DNA of 37,110 bases. Origin: CAZZDK01 sp964652235. Lineage in GTDB: Bacteria > Pseudomonadota > Alphaproteobacteria > UBA9219. The stretch lies in contig CAZZDK010000019.1 of NCBI GenBank assembly GCA_964652235.1, forward strand, positions 1 through 37,110, read 5' to 3'. The first letter of the stretch is position 1; the number at the start of each line of letters is the position of its first letter. A program made the translations under genes and the position numbers. The notes under the pieces were generated by a model, which saw only the letters and a program-made list of their open reading frames with translations, did not search any database and was not told the DNA's origin. Shown one piece after another: positions 23,997-31,555 of the stretch.

Positions 23997-25285
23997 AGAA
24001 AACCTCCAAGCATTTGAGAAAGGAATAGAACAAAAACCAACCGCACACACCCGTCACGCAGGAAGCCCCCGCGCAGGCAGGGCGTCCCCTCCGACCACAC
24101 CCCGGTGGTGGTGGAGATCGGCGGATAGAGCCGCCATTCTCCCCTCTCTCCGTCTGGCTTCAGCCTCAGGTACGTCCGTGGCGTGGCGCGTGGCTGTTGT
24201 TCCTGGCCGCCGCGTACCCCCCCGCCGCCCGCCGCAAGCCCACCCGGACGGATGGGGTCGCCGATCCGAGATCGTTGGTTTTGCCGCTGCCATCCGTAAA
24301 TCTTGCCTTGCGACACTGCCCCTTTAGGCTTCAATTCCTTAGGTTCCTGATCGGGCGTTTTCGTTTTTTCAACAATCTCCAGCGCTGACGCCTCCAGAAC
24401 ATAAACGGTTTCCACGACCGCCCCTTTACCGAGCGTACTGATCCAAATTTTTCCGTTAGAATCGGCTCGTTTCACAATGCCTTCCGTTCCCTTGGGGAGC
24501 AGAAAACGTGCGGGACTTTTTTCATCATCCCCCGCCGTCGCGCTGACATCCCTGGAAAGCCTCACCCTCTGACCGATGACAAAGGCCTTGCGATCCTTTA
24601 CCCCATGCCATCTCGCCTCCGTCGCTTCTTCTTCTGCTCTGTTCGCCGAAACGTAGCCGTCCCAGATATTATACCCGATAAGGGAGATAGCCAGAGCGAC
24701 AACGGCCCCCCCTACGAACCGGGCCCTTACATTGCTGTCTTTCGGAAAGGTGATTTCCGTATGCTCCCCATTCGCGTCAAAGGCTATAGGCTTTCCAAAT
24801 AATTTATGAAACTTCGTCCCGTCGGATAACTCCCCGTAGAGCTGATAGACGGAAAGCCCCGTGTAATCGTTGGTGATTTCATCAATATCTTCGATTCTCC
24901 ACGCAAAGAAGCCATTAGAAAGTCTCAGAATATTTCCTTGGTCCAAAGTTTTGTCGAGGCGACAGGTTTTCTTTCTCATATGAGTAGTTTGTTTGAGAAA
25001 CTTGACTTCATAAATTTTGCTGTTCCCTTCCTCGATCTCGCGAGAATATTCTTTCTCCGAAACTGTCCGGGAAGCGGACGCGACGACATCCACCACAATC
25101 CATTTAATATCGGCTGAACCGGCTTCGTTTCGGTTACGAACCTCAATGAAGAATTCTTTGAGAATCCCTACCCCGCGTTCTGAAATCCGCTTCTTGAACG
25201 GTCCCTCCGAAAGCAAGATTTCGAGCTTGTCGACGTCAAAGACTCTATGCCCAACAGGCTTTTTTTGGTTAGAAAAAAAAGACAT
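23993..25285 (-). CDS. unknown single-span membrane protein, paralogue B, with altered C terminus
   Basis: This 430-residue paralogue of A shares FDVDKLEI, DIKWIVVDVV and VYQLYGELSDGTKFHKLF in the N-terminal domain, a membrane span at about 189-205, and the DRKAFVIGQRVRL/KGTEGIVKRADSNGKIWIS domain. GDPIRPGGLAAGGGG follows. A tract of seven G (seven C at 24217-24223 on the plus strand) then puts translation in a different frame from A. The protein runs 58 residues further through a copy of the xthA 3' end, read in reverse, and stops on the A start codon (ATGA). With six G it would end as A does, at 24166, with a tail YAAARNNSHAPRHGRT. The ATG at 25285 follows GGGAG. Whether the shift is real, phase-variable or an assembly error is open. 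Confidence 0.7.
   Translation of the reverse strand: MSFFSNQKKPVGHRVFDVDKLEILLSEGPFKKRISERGVGILKEFFIEVRNRNEAGSADIKWIVVDVVASASRTVSEKEYSREIEEGNSKIYEVKFLKQTTHMRKKTCRLDKTLDQGNILRLSNGFFAWRIEDIDEITNDYTGLSVYQLYGELSDGTKFHKLFGKPIAFDANGEHTEITFPKDSNVRARFVGGAVVALAISLIGYNIWDGYVSANRAEEEATEARWHGVKDRKAFVIGQRVRLSRDVSATAGDDEKSPARFLLPKGTEGIVKRADSNGKIWISTLGKGAVVETVYVLEASALEIVEKTKTPDQEPKELKPKGAVSQGKIYGWQRQNQRSRIGDPIRPGGLAAGGGGVRGGQEQQPRATPRTYLRLKPDGERGEWRLYPPISTTTGVWSEGTPCLRGGFLRDGCVRLVFVLFLSQMLGGFL
24088..24258. repeat. 171-bp direct repeat, copy 2, containing an xthA 3' remnant
   Basis: This copy contains the codons for SDHTPVVVEIGG and the stop of exonuclease III with no upstream gene attached, then the paralogue 3' end. 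It lies between paralogues B and A. The remnant shows that a unit reaching into xthA was duplicated. Seven C at 24217-24223 compare with six in copy 1. Confidence 0.9.
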
Positions 25286-25350
25286 AGCCACTATCTCCCT
25301 AAGATCTGCGAACTTTACACCCAAACAATGAAAAATGACCTGGAAAGCTC

Positions 25351-26007
25351 TTACGTATAGGTTTTGTTACGAAAAAAGCCGTTATTTCTAAACCCTCCCC
25401 CTCCCGCCGCAAGACCGCCGGGACGGACAGGACCGTCCGGTTGCAATTGGCTGCGTTGATCTGTGCCAGTTTTTTTCGGCTCAACCTTTCTCTGACCCTT
25501 TTCTTGTTTTGAGGAGGGAGCCGCCCCCTCAACCAGTTCAAGATCGGCTGCCGTTATGACAAAAATTTTAATTTTCTCACCCGGGACCCCTTCGCGCAGA
25601 ACGAGAAAAAAAACTTCTCCGTCCGATCCAACATAATCCAATAAGCCTTCCGTTCCTTTGGCAAGGGGCGTATAACCCGGATTCTTTTCGTCCACTCTTG
25701 TCAGAACGTTAAGGTCTTTCTTGACCCTGGCTTTTCGCCCGGCGACAAAGGCTTTTCGGTCCTTTGTATCCCCCCAGTTGTTTTCCTTTTGCAGCCTTGC
25801 GGCCTCTTTCTCATTTGAAATTCTGCGATCATCAAAATGTTCCGCCAACTTGTATAAACCGTACGCTCCTCCCCAGAAAAGCAGCCCGCACAAAGCGTAA
25901 ACGGGGTTAAAAAAGAGCCAGCTAGGCCGCCGTCTCTTTTTGGGAGAAGGCAAAATGATGGAAGGATCTTCAGAAGAAGTAGGCTTTCGGTTGAAAAAAG
26001 AGGCCAT
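25351..26007 (-). CDS. unknown single-span membrane protein, paralogue C (short)
   Basis: This 218-residue protein lacks the N-terminal domain of A and B. It begins MASFFNRKP, has a basic stretch KKRRR, and a membrane span at about residues 31-52. The shared small domain follows (DRKAFVAGRKARV, LAKGTEGLLDYVGSDGEVFFL), then a Lys/Glu linker and the tail QRSQLQPDGPVRPGGLAAGGGG, ending FFRNKTYT. GGGAG lies eight bases before the ATG, as in B. It is the first gene of the unit and the closest to the promoter; B starts 65 bp after its stop. A 58-bp part of its tail is about 93% identical in DNA to that of A. Confidence 0.75.
   Translation of the reverse strand: MASFFNRKPTSSEDPSIILPSPKKRRRPSWLFFNPVYALCGLLFWGGAYGLYKLAEHFDDRRISNEKEAARLQKENNWGDTKDRKAFVAGRKARVKKDLNVLTRVDEKNPGYTPLAKGTEGLLDYVGSDGEVFFLVLREGVPGEKIKIFVITAADLELVEGAAPSSKQEKGQRKVEPKKTGTDQRSQLQPDGPVRPGGLAAGGGGFRNNGFFRNKTYT
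25403..25460. repeat. 58-bp repeat shared by the 3' ends of paralogues C and A
   Basis: The segment matches 22894-22951 at 54 of 58 positions, including a 22-base perfect block around GGTTGCAATTGG. Both encode the QLQP-GP-RPGGLAAG tail. The bodies of the genes are far less similar, so the tail DNA appears to have been homogenised. Confidence 0.85.
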
Positions 26008-26043
26008 CGATATCTCCCAATCTAAAATAAGAGCTATTAAGAC

Positions 26044-26060
26044 TGCCTAATCCTTAGGCA
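26044..26060. promoter_or_regulatory. perfect 7-3-7 palindrome in the leader of the paralogue unit
   Basis: TGCCTAA, TCC, TTAGGCA. It lies about 11-27 bases after the predicted transcription start, between the promoter and paralogue C. It could be a repressor operator or a small mRNA hairpin. Confidence 0.5.
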
Positions 26061-26077
26061 ATTTGCTTTAAGGGGGC

Positions 26078-26106
26078 ATTATAGCCACGCTAATTTCCCT
26101 AATCAA
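26078..26106 (-). promoter_or_regulatory. promoter of the three-paralogue unit
   Basis: On the minus strand TTGATT (26106-26101), a 17-bp spacer and a perfect TATAAT (26083-26078) form a good sigma70-type promoter. Transcription would start near 26071 and give a leader of about 64 bases to the ATG of paralogue C. Confidence 0.72.
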
Positions 26107-26336
26107 TTCCTTTCAGTCCCCCCTTTACCCTCTTAATTTCCTTGCTACCCTGTGGATAATCCTGTAAAAGACGGCTTGAGTTTGGACTGACTTCTGAGCA
26201 TTTGCCGGTTTTCCTCGCGTTTGTCACAGAGTCTATTTCGGACGCCAGCCTGAAAAGGCGGGTTTTCGACCTATGCTCACGACAGGCCTCCATGAAGGCG
26301 GCTTGCGGCTAACGCTACGCACTAAGGAATACGCAA
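26107..26336 (+). other. gene-free stretch: upstream region and probable 5' leader of cspA
   Basis: No credible open frame is present. Long untranslated leaders that fold in a temperature-dependent way are known for cold-shock genes, and this 230-bp stretch is suited to that. A short hairpin GCCT-CCATGA-AGGC (26286-26299) and the ribosome-binding site AAGGAAT before the cspA ATG are visible. I could not place a convincing plus-strand promoter. Confidence 0.4.
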
Positions 26337-26543
26337 ATGGCTCAAGGTACAGTCAAATGGTTCAACGGCACCAAAGGTTACGGCTTCATTCAACCGGAAA
26401 CCGGCGGTCCTGACGTTTTCGTTCACATCAGCGCGGTTGAACGCGCCGGTCTGCGCGATCTGCGCGAAGGGCAAAAGGTCAGCTATGATCTAGCGACCGA
26501 GCGCGGCAAAACGTCGGCGGCCAATTTGAAGGTCATTGACTAA
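26337..26543 (+). CDS. cspA: cold-shock protein (CspA family)
   Basis: This 68-residue protein is a single cold-shock domain. The RNA-binding motifs are both intact: KGYGFIQ (RNP1) and VFVHIS (RNP2), after the typical start MAQGTVKWFNGTKGYGF. Such proteins bind single-stranded RNA and DNA and act as RNA chaperones. AAGGAAT precedes the ATG, and a strong terminator follows within 30 bases, so it is transcribed alone. Confidence 0.97.
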   Translation: MAQGTVKWFNGTKGYGFIQPETGGPDVFVHISAVERAGLRDLREGQKVSYDLATERGKTSAANLKVID

Positions 26544-26569
26544 GCTTAACGGTTTAACCGTTTTCGAAC

Positions 26570-26610
26570 GGGCGCAGCGCGGGAAACCGCCCTGCGCCCT
26601 TCGTTTTTTT
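26570..26610 (+). terminator. Rho-independent terminator of cspA
   Basis: A GC-rich hairpin, GGGCGCAG-c-GCGG with loop GAAA and return CCGC-c-CTGCGCCC, is followed by TTCG and seven T (26604-26610). Confidence 0.93.
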
Positions 26611-26685
26611 CCCGGCCAGCGCCCCCCCTTGCGATTTTTGGGAAAATCGCCAATAGTGGGCCGTCTAAATTTCAGGGAGTCGTCC

Positions 26686-27093
26686 ATGCGCCGTTTGTTT
26701 GCCGGTCTTTTGATTGCCGTTACGCTTTCCGCCTGCGCGATGGGCGGGCAGGTCGTCGAGTTCTGGAGGCCGATCAGCGAGCCGAATTCCATGATGCCGC
26801 TCAGGCAGGCTCAATCTAAACTCGATTTCGACCTTAACCAATGCCGTTGCGGCATTTTCCCGGCCAACGTGCCGCAGCCGGACTTGATCGCTTTTCAGCC
26901 CGATCAGCAGCGCTACGCCGAAACGAGCATTACGCGCACCGCCAAGGACAAGGACGGCGAATGCCTCCAGCGTCCGAGCCTGGTCGTGGCCGAATGCATG
27001 CGCACGCGCGGCTGGGAGGTCACGAATTGCTCAGGCCGTATGCCCCTGGCCGAAGGCGGCGCGCTTTGCGCGGCTTACGTCGCGGACGAATAG
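26686..27093 (+). CDS. small lipoprotein of unknown function
   Basis: This 135-residue protein has a lipoprotein signal (basic MRR, hydrophobic core, lipobox LSAC with Cys17). The mature part has no family I recognise. It contains CRCGIFPANVPQPDLI near 54-69, and further cysteines in GECLQRP, AECMRTRGWE, TNCSGR and ALCAAY, so disulphides in the periplasm are likely. CAGGGAG precedes the ATG at 26686. It ends three bases before purB starts, so it may share the purB transcript. Confidence 0.78.
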   Translation: MRRLFAGLLIAVTLSACAMGGQVVEFWRPISEPNSMMPLRQAQSKLDFDLNQCRCGIFPANVPQPDLIAFQPDQQRYAETSITRTAKDKDGECLQRPSLVVAECMRTRGWEVTNCSGRMPLAEGGALCAAYVADE

Positions 27094-27096
27094 CCT

Positions 27097-28410
27097 ATGA
27101 TCCCCAGATATACGCGCGCCGAAATGGCGCGGATTTGGGAGCCTGAAAACCGGTTCCGCATCTGGTTCGAGATCGAGGCGCACGCCTGCGACGCGCAGGC
27201 TTCCTTGGGCGTCATCCCAAAAGCCGCCGCCGCCGCGGTGCGGAAAAAGGGCAAGTGGAGCGTCACGCGGATCGACGAGATCGAAAAGGTCACGCGCCAC
27301 GACGTGCTGGCCTTTTTGACGGACCTTGCGGATTCCATCGGCCCCGACGCGCGTTTCGTGCACCAGGGCATGACCTCCAGCGACGTTCTGGACACCGCGT
27401 TTGCGGTTCAGCTTACGCAGGCCGCCGATCTTTTGCTTAAGGATCTGGACGAGGTTCTCAAGGCGCTTAAAAAGCGGGTCGAGGAAACGCTGGACCTCGT
27501 GACCATCGGGCGCAGCCACGGCATTCACGCCGAACCGACGAGTTTCGGGATCAAACTGGCGGGCCATTACGCCGCCTTCGCCCGCGCGAAAAAGCGCCTC
27601 AAGGCCGCGCGGGAGGAAATCGCCACTTGCGCCATTTCCGGCCCCGTGGGCAGTTTCGCCACCGTCGATCCCGCCGTCGAGGCGCACGTCGCCGGGCAGA
27701 TGGGCCTGAAGGTCGAACCGATTTCGACCCAGATCATCCCGCGCGACCGCCACGCCATGTTTTTCGCGACGCTGGGCGTGATCGCCAGCTCCATCGAAAA
27801 CTTCGCCCTCGAAGTCCGGCACCTGCAGCGCAGCGAGGTGCGCGAGGCCGAGGAAGCCTTTGCCAAGGGGCAAAAAGGCTCTTCCGCCATGCCGCACAAG
27901 CGCAACCCGGTCCTGTCGGAAAACCTGACGGGCCTGGCGCGGATCGTGCGCGCCTCGGTCACGCCCGCGCTTGAAAACGTGGCGCTCTGGCATGAGCGGG
28001 ATATTTCCCATTCCTCGGTCGAGCGCGTCTTCGGCCCCGACGCGACCATCGCGCTGGATTTCGCCCTGTGCCGCCTGGCGGGGATGATCGAAAACCTGAT
28101 CGTCTATCCGGCGCGGATCAAGGCCAATTTGGAGTCCCTGGGGGGGCTGCATTTCTCGCAGCGCGTTCTGCTGGCGCTGACACAGGCTGGCCTAAGCCGC
28201 GAAGACGCTTACAAGCGCGTGCAGGACAGCGCCATGAAAGTCTGGGCCGACATTCAGGCGGGCCGTCCCGCCAGCTTCGAAGCGCGGATCATGGAAGACG
28301 AAACGATTCGCAAGCTCGTCCCGACCAAAACGCTAAAGGACTGCTTCGACGTAAAGTTCTATACGCGCCATGCGAAAAAGGTCTGGAAACGGGTCTTGGC
28401 GGAAAAATAG
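27097..28410 (+). CDS. purB: adenylosuccinate lyase
   Basis: This 437-residue enzyme splits SAICAR and adenylosuccinate, releasing fumarate, in purine synthesis. It begins MIPRYTRAEMARIWEPENRF, typical of the bacterial short form. FVHQGMTSSDVLDTA, TIGRSHGIHAEPTSFG and the fumarate-lyase signature GSSAMPHKRNP are intact. WHERDISHSSVER follows. It runs on three bases after the lipoprotein gene and converges on a lytic transglycosylase gene. Confidence 0.97.
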   Translation: MIPRYTRAEMARIWEPENRFRIWFEIEAHACDAQASLGVIPKAAAAAVRKKGKWSVTRIDEIEKVTRHDVLAFLTDLADSIGPDARFVHQGMTSSDVLDTAFAVQLTQAADLLLKDLDEVLKALKKRVEETLDLVTIGRSHGIHAEPTSFGIKLAGHYAAFARAKKRLKAAREEIATCAISGPVGSFATVDPAVEAHVAGQMGLKVEPISTQIIPRDRHAMFFATLGVIASSIENFALEVRHLQRSEVREAEEAFAKGQKGSSAMPHKRNPVLSENLTGLARIVRASVTPALENVALWHERDISHSSVERVFGPDATIALDFALCRLAGMIENLIVYPARIKANLESLGGLHFSQRVLLALTQAGLSREDAYKRVQDSAMKVWADIQAGRPASFEARIMEDETIRKLVPTKTLKDCFDVKFYTRHAKKVWKRVLAEK

Positions 28411-28413
28411 CCC

Positions 28414-29367
28414 CTACCCCACGCTCGCCAGCGTGTTGAGAACGGACTTTCTGCGATCCCCTTCGTCACGATAGGACAAGCGGTCCGTCTCCGCCAAAGC
28501 GTCGAGGCCGAAGACCTCCATATCCATCTGGGCAAGCATCATGGCCGCGAAGGGCGTGGAGGTCGTCTTGTCGATGGAAACGCCGCTTGTGAATCCCACG
28601 CGTCCGCTGGAACCTCCGGCAATAGCGGCCTGCGCGATTTCCCGGCCCAACGCTTTCTCGGCTTGCTCTGCGGAAGAATCCCCGGCTGAAGCGACTCGGA
28701 TCGCGCTGAGGTCGGGGGTCGTCTCGAACTTCTTGGCGAATTGGGCGTAAATCTGCTTGACGCTTTTGGCTGCTCCCGTCGCGCTATCGTAAAAAACGCT
28801 TTTGTTCGCGGCAGCCGCTTGGGGCAAAAGGTCGGCCGCCTTGGCGTTCGGATCGGTTTTAAGAGCGGTCAGAAACTCCGCCGCCCCGCTCGCGCCGAGA
28901 AAATGCGCCATGTAAAGCTCGGTCGAGCCGATTTTGCCCCCGACTTCGGCCTGAAGCTGCTCTTTGTTCGCTTTCGCAAGTTCCGCAGCCATTTCGGAGG
29001 CGATTTCCGGGTCGTTTCGCAGAGCCAGAATGGCTTTCCTGTCCGCCGCGCTGGCCACGCGGGCCATGCCGTCCGAACCGACGGTAATTTTCGCGGCCTC
29101 TTCCGCCAGGCCGTAGGCCGCGCCGCTTTGCTTAACGGTCTTCAGCCAGGTCTGTTCGATGAACTGGTAAAGGCCCGTGGCCGAACTGCCTGTCGCTTTA
29201 GCTGAGGGATTGAGGCTGCTTTCCTGTGAGGCCTTGTTCAGAAGGTAGGAAAAATCTACCCCGCTTTTCTCGCTTGCGCTGCGAATGGCCTGAATCACGC
29301 GCCCCTTCGCGCCGCCGAGAGAGGCGACGTTACCGTATGACGTATTGATTTGATTGGCACTTTCCAT
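28414..29367 (-). CDS. lytic transglycosylase-like protein (SLT fold)
   Basis: This 317-residue protein has a lysozyme-like lytic transglycosylase domain in its N-terminal third: FSYLLNKASQESSLNPSAKA, with the catalytic Glu at position 49, then SSATGLYQFIEQTWL and later ELYMAHFLGASGAAEFL. These enzymes cleave peptidoglycan glycan strands. No clear signal peptide is visible; the start MESANQINTSYG is polar, so export by another route (for instance with the flagellum or another secretion system) or a wrong start is possible. The C-terminal 120 residues are Ala/Ser-rich and unassigned. Confidence 0.8.
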   Translation of the reverse strand: MESANQINTSYGNVASLGGAKGRVIQAIRSASEKSGVDFSYLLNKASQESSLNPSAKATGSSATGLYQFIEQTWLKTVKQSGAAYGLAEEAAKITVGSDGMARVASAADRKAILALRNDPEIASEMAAELAKANKEQLQAEVGGKIGSTELYMAHFLGASGAAEFLTALKTDPNAKAADLLPQAAAANKSVFYDSATGAAKSVKQIYAQFAKKFETTPDLSAIRVASAGDSSAEQAEKALGREIAQAAIAGGSSGRVGFTSGVSIDKTTSTPFAAMMLAQMDMEVFGLDALAETDRLSYRDEGDRRKSVLNTLASVG

Positions 29368-29535
29368 CAGCTCTTCTTCCTCGGACGAAAAGAGGCCTTG
29401 CCTCGCCTCTTGAGAGTTGCAACCGCCGTGCCAAACAAAAAGCCTTGCCGTTTTCGGTCGTTCGGTTAACCTCGCTCTTTATAGGCTTTCGTGGATCTGC
29501 GATTCTCCCCTTCCGCTAACGATTAAGGCCGCCCC
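29368..29535. other. divergent intergenic region
   Basis: About 170 bp between the transglycosylase gene and the Hint-domain gene. A TATAGG box at 29480-29485 could serve the rightward gene, but no good -35 lies at the right distance. AAGG eight bases before the ATG at 29536 is a plausible ribosome-binding site. Confidence 0.35.
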
Positions 29536-31554
29536 ATGTCCTCCTTCAGCCGTCTTCTCCTCCTTGTTCTGGCTTTGTTTCTTTCAAGCGGCGCGCAAGC
29601 CTCCGCAGGCGTCCAGCAAGCCTTTGACTGGCAAGCTTTGTGGGGACCGATCAATTTCGCCGGGGACGCGAGCGCCGATCCGGTCATCCCCTCCGACCGC
29701 CACCCGGCAAAAGGAGCCATCCGGAACGCCGTTTCTCTTTATGGAACCAATTTCGCCGATCTTTCGCTTGAGAAGACCTATTCGCTTGAAATCAATCTGG
29801 ACGGCGTTTCCGTTAACGGCATAAAGGACGTTGTCCTGGACGGCTCGGCCTATTTTAAGAAATACCCCAAGGCTTCATCCACTCTCTGCACCGCGACCGA
29901 GGGCTGTTATCTTACCATTTATATCCAATACCCGCCGACGAACATCATCGTCGAGGCCTCGCCGGAGGAAGTCGAGGTCGAGGAGACCGTCACCCGCACC
30001 GAAGTCGTTCCGGACGAAGAGGCCGCCCCGGAAGAGGAAGGCGGCCTGATCGGCGCCACCGCCACCAAGCTTGTAACTATTACTGAGACGGTCAAAACCA
30101 AAAAGCTGGTCGATCACGCCTGCCCGGCCAAGGCGTCTCTCAACACGACGTGCGATCCCGCCTGCCCGGCGGACGTCTCCATCTGTCCCGGGCTTTTCCA
30201 GTACAATATGGCCGTGGCTTTCGACAACCGGGTCTTCACTTGGAACTTCGTTTCCGTGAACGATTTCAGCTCGTGGTACAACACGCGCGCCACGGCGCTG
30301 AACGCGGCGCAACCTAAGGGCAGCATTTATCAAAGTATGTTCATCTACGACGTCAAGAACACCTCGCCCGTTCTCGTCGTGCAAATGAAGGCCGACCGCT
30401 GCTATCAAGAGGAAATGATCTTCAACAACAACGTGTGCGTGAAGTATTTCCAATACGATTCGGCCAAGCGGACCTTTGTGGACCTTTACTCCCATCCGCA
30501 ATATACCGGCGGCGATTTCGGCGACATCTATACCTACGTGGCCTACGACAGGACCTATGGCGGGGCCGCCAAGGGCGAGGCGATGGGCGGCGGCTGGGGC
30601 CTGATGGTTCCGGCGCACAGCAGGGCCTATGTTCAGTTTGGCTCCTTCACGCGAACGAATAAGGACGGAACGACCTACAGAAGGCCCGCCGGGGGCGGTC
30701 TTCCCGAAGGCTTCGCGGACTTCCAGATTTACAATGCCTCGGACCAGAATTTCTTCGTCCCGACCAATTCGGAGGAAGAGTTCAACGCCTTCCTGAACAA
30801 TCTGCCGCCGGGCCTTGCGTCTGAGACCATGACCTACAAGTTCACGGACTGGTACGGCGATTTGTCCTGTCCTTCCGTCGGCGGCGCCTTGAGCTGCGAA
30901 GGCCTCGACGACCAGCTCGGCACGGGCGTTTCCGTCACGCGCACGGCCCAGCGCTTTTGCCAAAGCGCGACGTCGGCCTATATGCCCTGCGCCGTCTGCG
31001 TAGCCGCGAAAGCACCGGGGTGGGAGAACGGATGCAGCACGTCCCGCAGTTGCCCCGGACCGGCCTGCTGTATCCACGGCACCTATTACGCCGCCGGAAG
31101 CTACGAGGCCTGCGCGCTTGAAATGGCGCACCATTGCCTGGGCGGCGACCAGCTCGTCGAGCTGCCGGGAGGGAAAACCAAGCCCATCGGCCGGGTTAAG
31201 GCGGGCGACACGCTCCTTGGATTCGACGATCCCAAAGGCGCCCTCAAGCCCTTCAAGGTCAAATCGCTGGCCGTCACCGAGAACGAGCAGACCGTCACGA
31301 TCAACGACTCGCTCGCTTTGACGGGCGCGCACAGCGTCCTCAAGGAGGACGGACAGCCGGTCTTCGCCCGCGACCTTCAGAAGGGCGACAAGATTGTCGG
31401 AAAAGACGGCGAGCCTGTCGAAATCCAAAGCGTCGAGACCGACGGGGACGACAAACAGACGGTTTACAACGTTCAGCTTGACAAGGGAGGCATGGGGTTT
31501 GTCGCCGGAGGCGTGCGCGTGACGTCCATGCCGATGTCTAAACGGGAGAAATAA
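29536..31554 (+). CDS. secreted protein with C-terminal Hint (hedgehog/intein) domain
   Basis: This 672-residue protein has a signal peptide (about residues 1-22, cleavage near AQA-SAG). A large extracellular part follows, with a Glu-rich segment near 140-170 and several cysteine pairs (CPAKASLNTTCDPACPADVS; CVAAKAPGWENGCSTS; CPGPACCIHG). The C terminus is a Hint domain: Cys534 starts CLGGDQLVELPGG, then IGRVKAGDTLLGFD, block B LTGAHSVL with Thr596 and His599, ARDLQKGDKIV, and VYNVQLDKGGMGFVAGGVRVTS. The final His-Asn of splicing inteins is absent, so N-terminal cleavage or hedgehog-like ligation at Cys534 is more likely than splicing. One base separates it from the next exported protein. Confidence 0.82.
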   Translation: MSSFSRLLLLVLALFLSSGAQASAGVQQAFDWQALWGPINFAGDASADPVIPSDRHPAKGAIRNAVSLYGTNFADLSLEKTYSLEINLDGVSVNGIKDVVLDGSAYFKKYPKASSTLCTATEGCYLTIYIQYPPTNIIVEASPEEVEVEETVTRTEVVPDEEAAPEEEGGLIGATATKLVTITETVKTKKLVDHACPAKASLNTTCDPACPADVSICPGLFQYNMAVAFDNRVFTWNFVSVNDFSSWYNTRATALNAAQPKGSIYQSMFIYDVKNTSPVLVVQMKADRCYQEEMIFNNNVCVKYFQYDSAKRTFVDLYSHPQYTGGDFGDIYTYVAYDRTYGGAAKGEAMGGGWGLMVPAHSRAYVQFGSFTRTNKDGTTYRRPAGGGLPEGFADFQIYNASDQNFFVPTNSEEEFNAFLNNLPPGLASETMTYKFTDWYGDLSCPSVGGALSCEGLDDQLGTGVSVTRTAQRFCQSATSAYMPCAVCVAAKAPGWENGCSTSRSCPGPACCIHGTYYAAGSYEACALEMAHHCLGGDQLVELPGGKTKPIGRVKAGDTLLGFDDPKGALKPFKVKSLAVTENEQTVTINDSLALTGAHSVLKEDGQPVFARDLQKGDKIVGKDGEPVEIQSVETDGDDKQTVYNVQLDKGGMGFVAGGVRVTSMPMSKREK

Positions 31555-31555
31555 G

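Noticed and set aside
22754..24258. The 171-bp repeat pair as the ends of a composite mobile element
   Set aside because: The copies are direct, contain known coding ends (xthA and the paralogue), and no transposase or integrase lies between them. Duplication with later homogenisation explains them better.
22000..26336. CRISPR array or toxin-antitoxin module in the accessory region
   Set aside because: No regularly spaced short repeats were found, and none of the three paralogues resembles a known toxin or antitoxin.
29875..31428. Long minus-strand open frame of 517 codons opposite the Hint-domain gene
   Set aside because: It is a GC-rich shadow frame with His/Arg/Gly-rich, repeat-like composition and no domain, whereas the plus frame has a signal peptide and Hint motifs.
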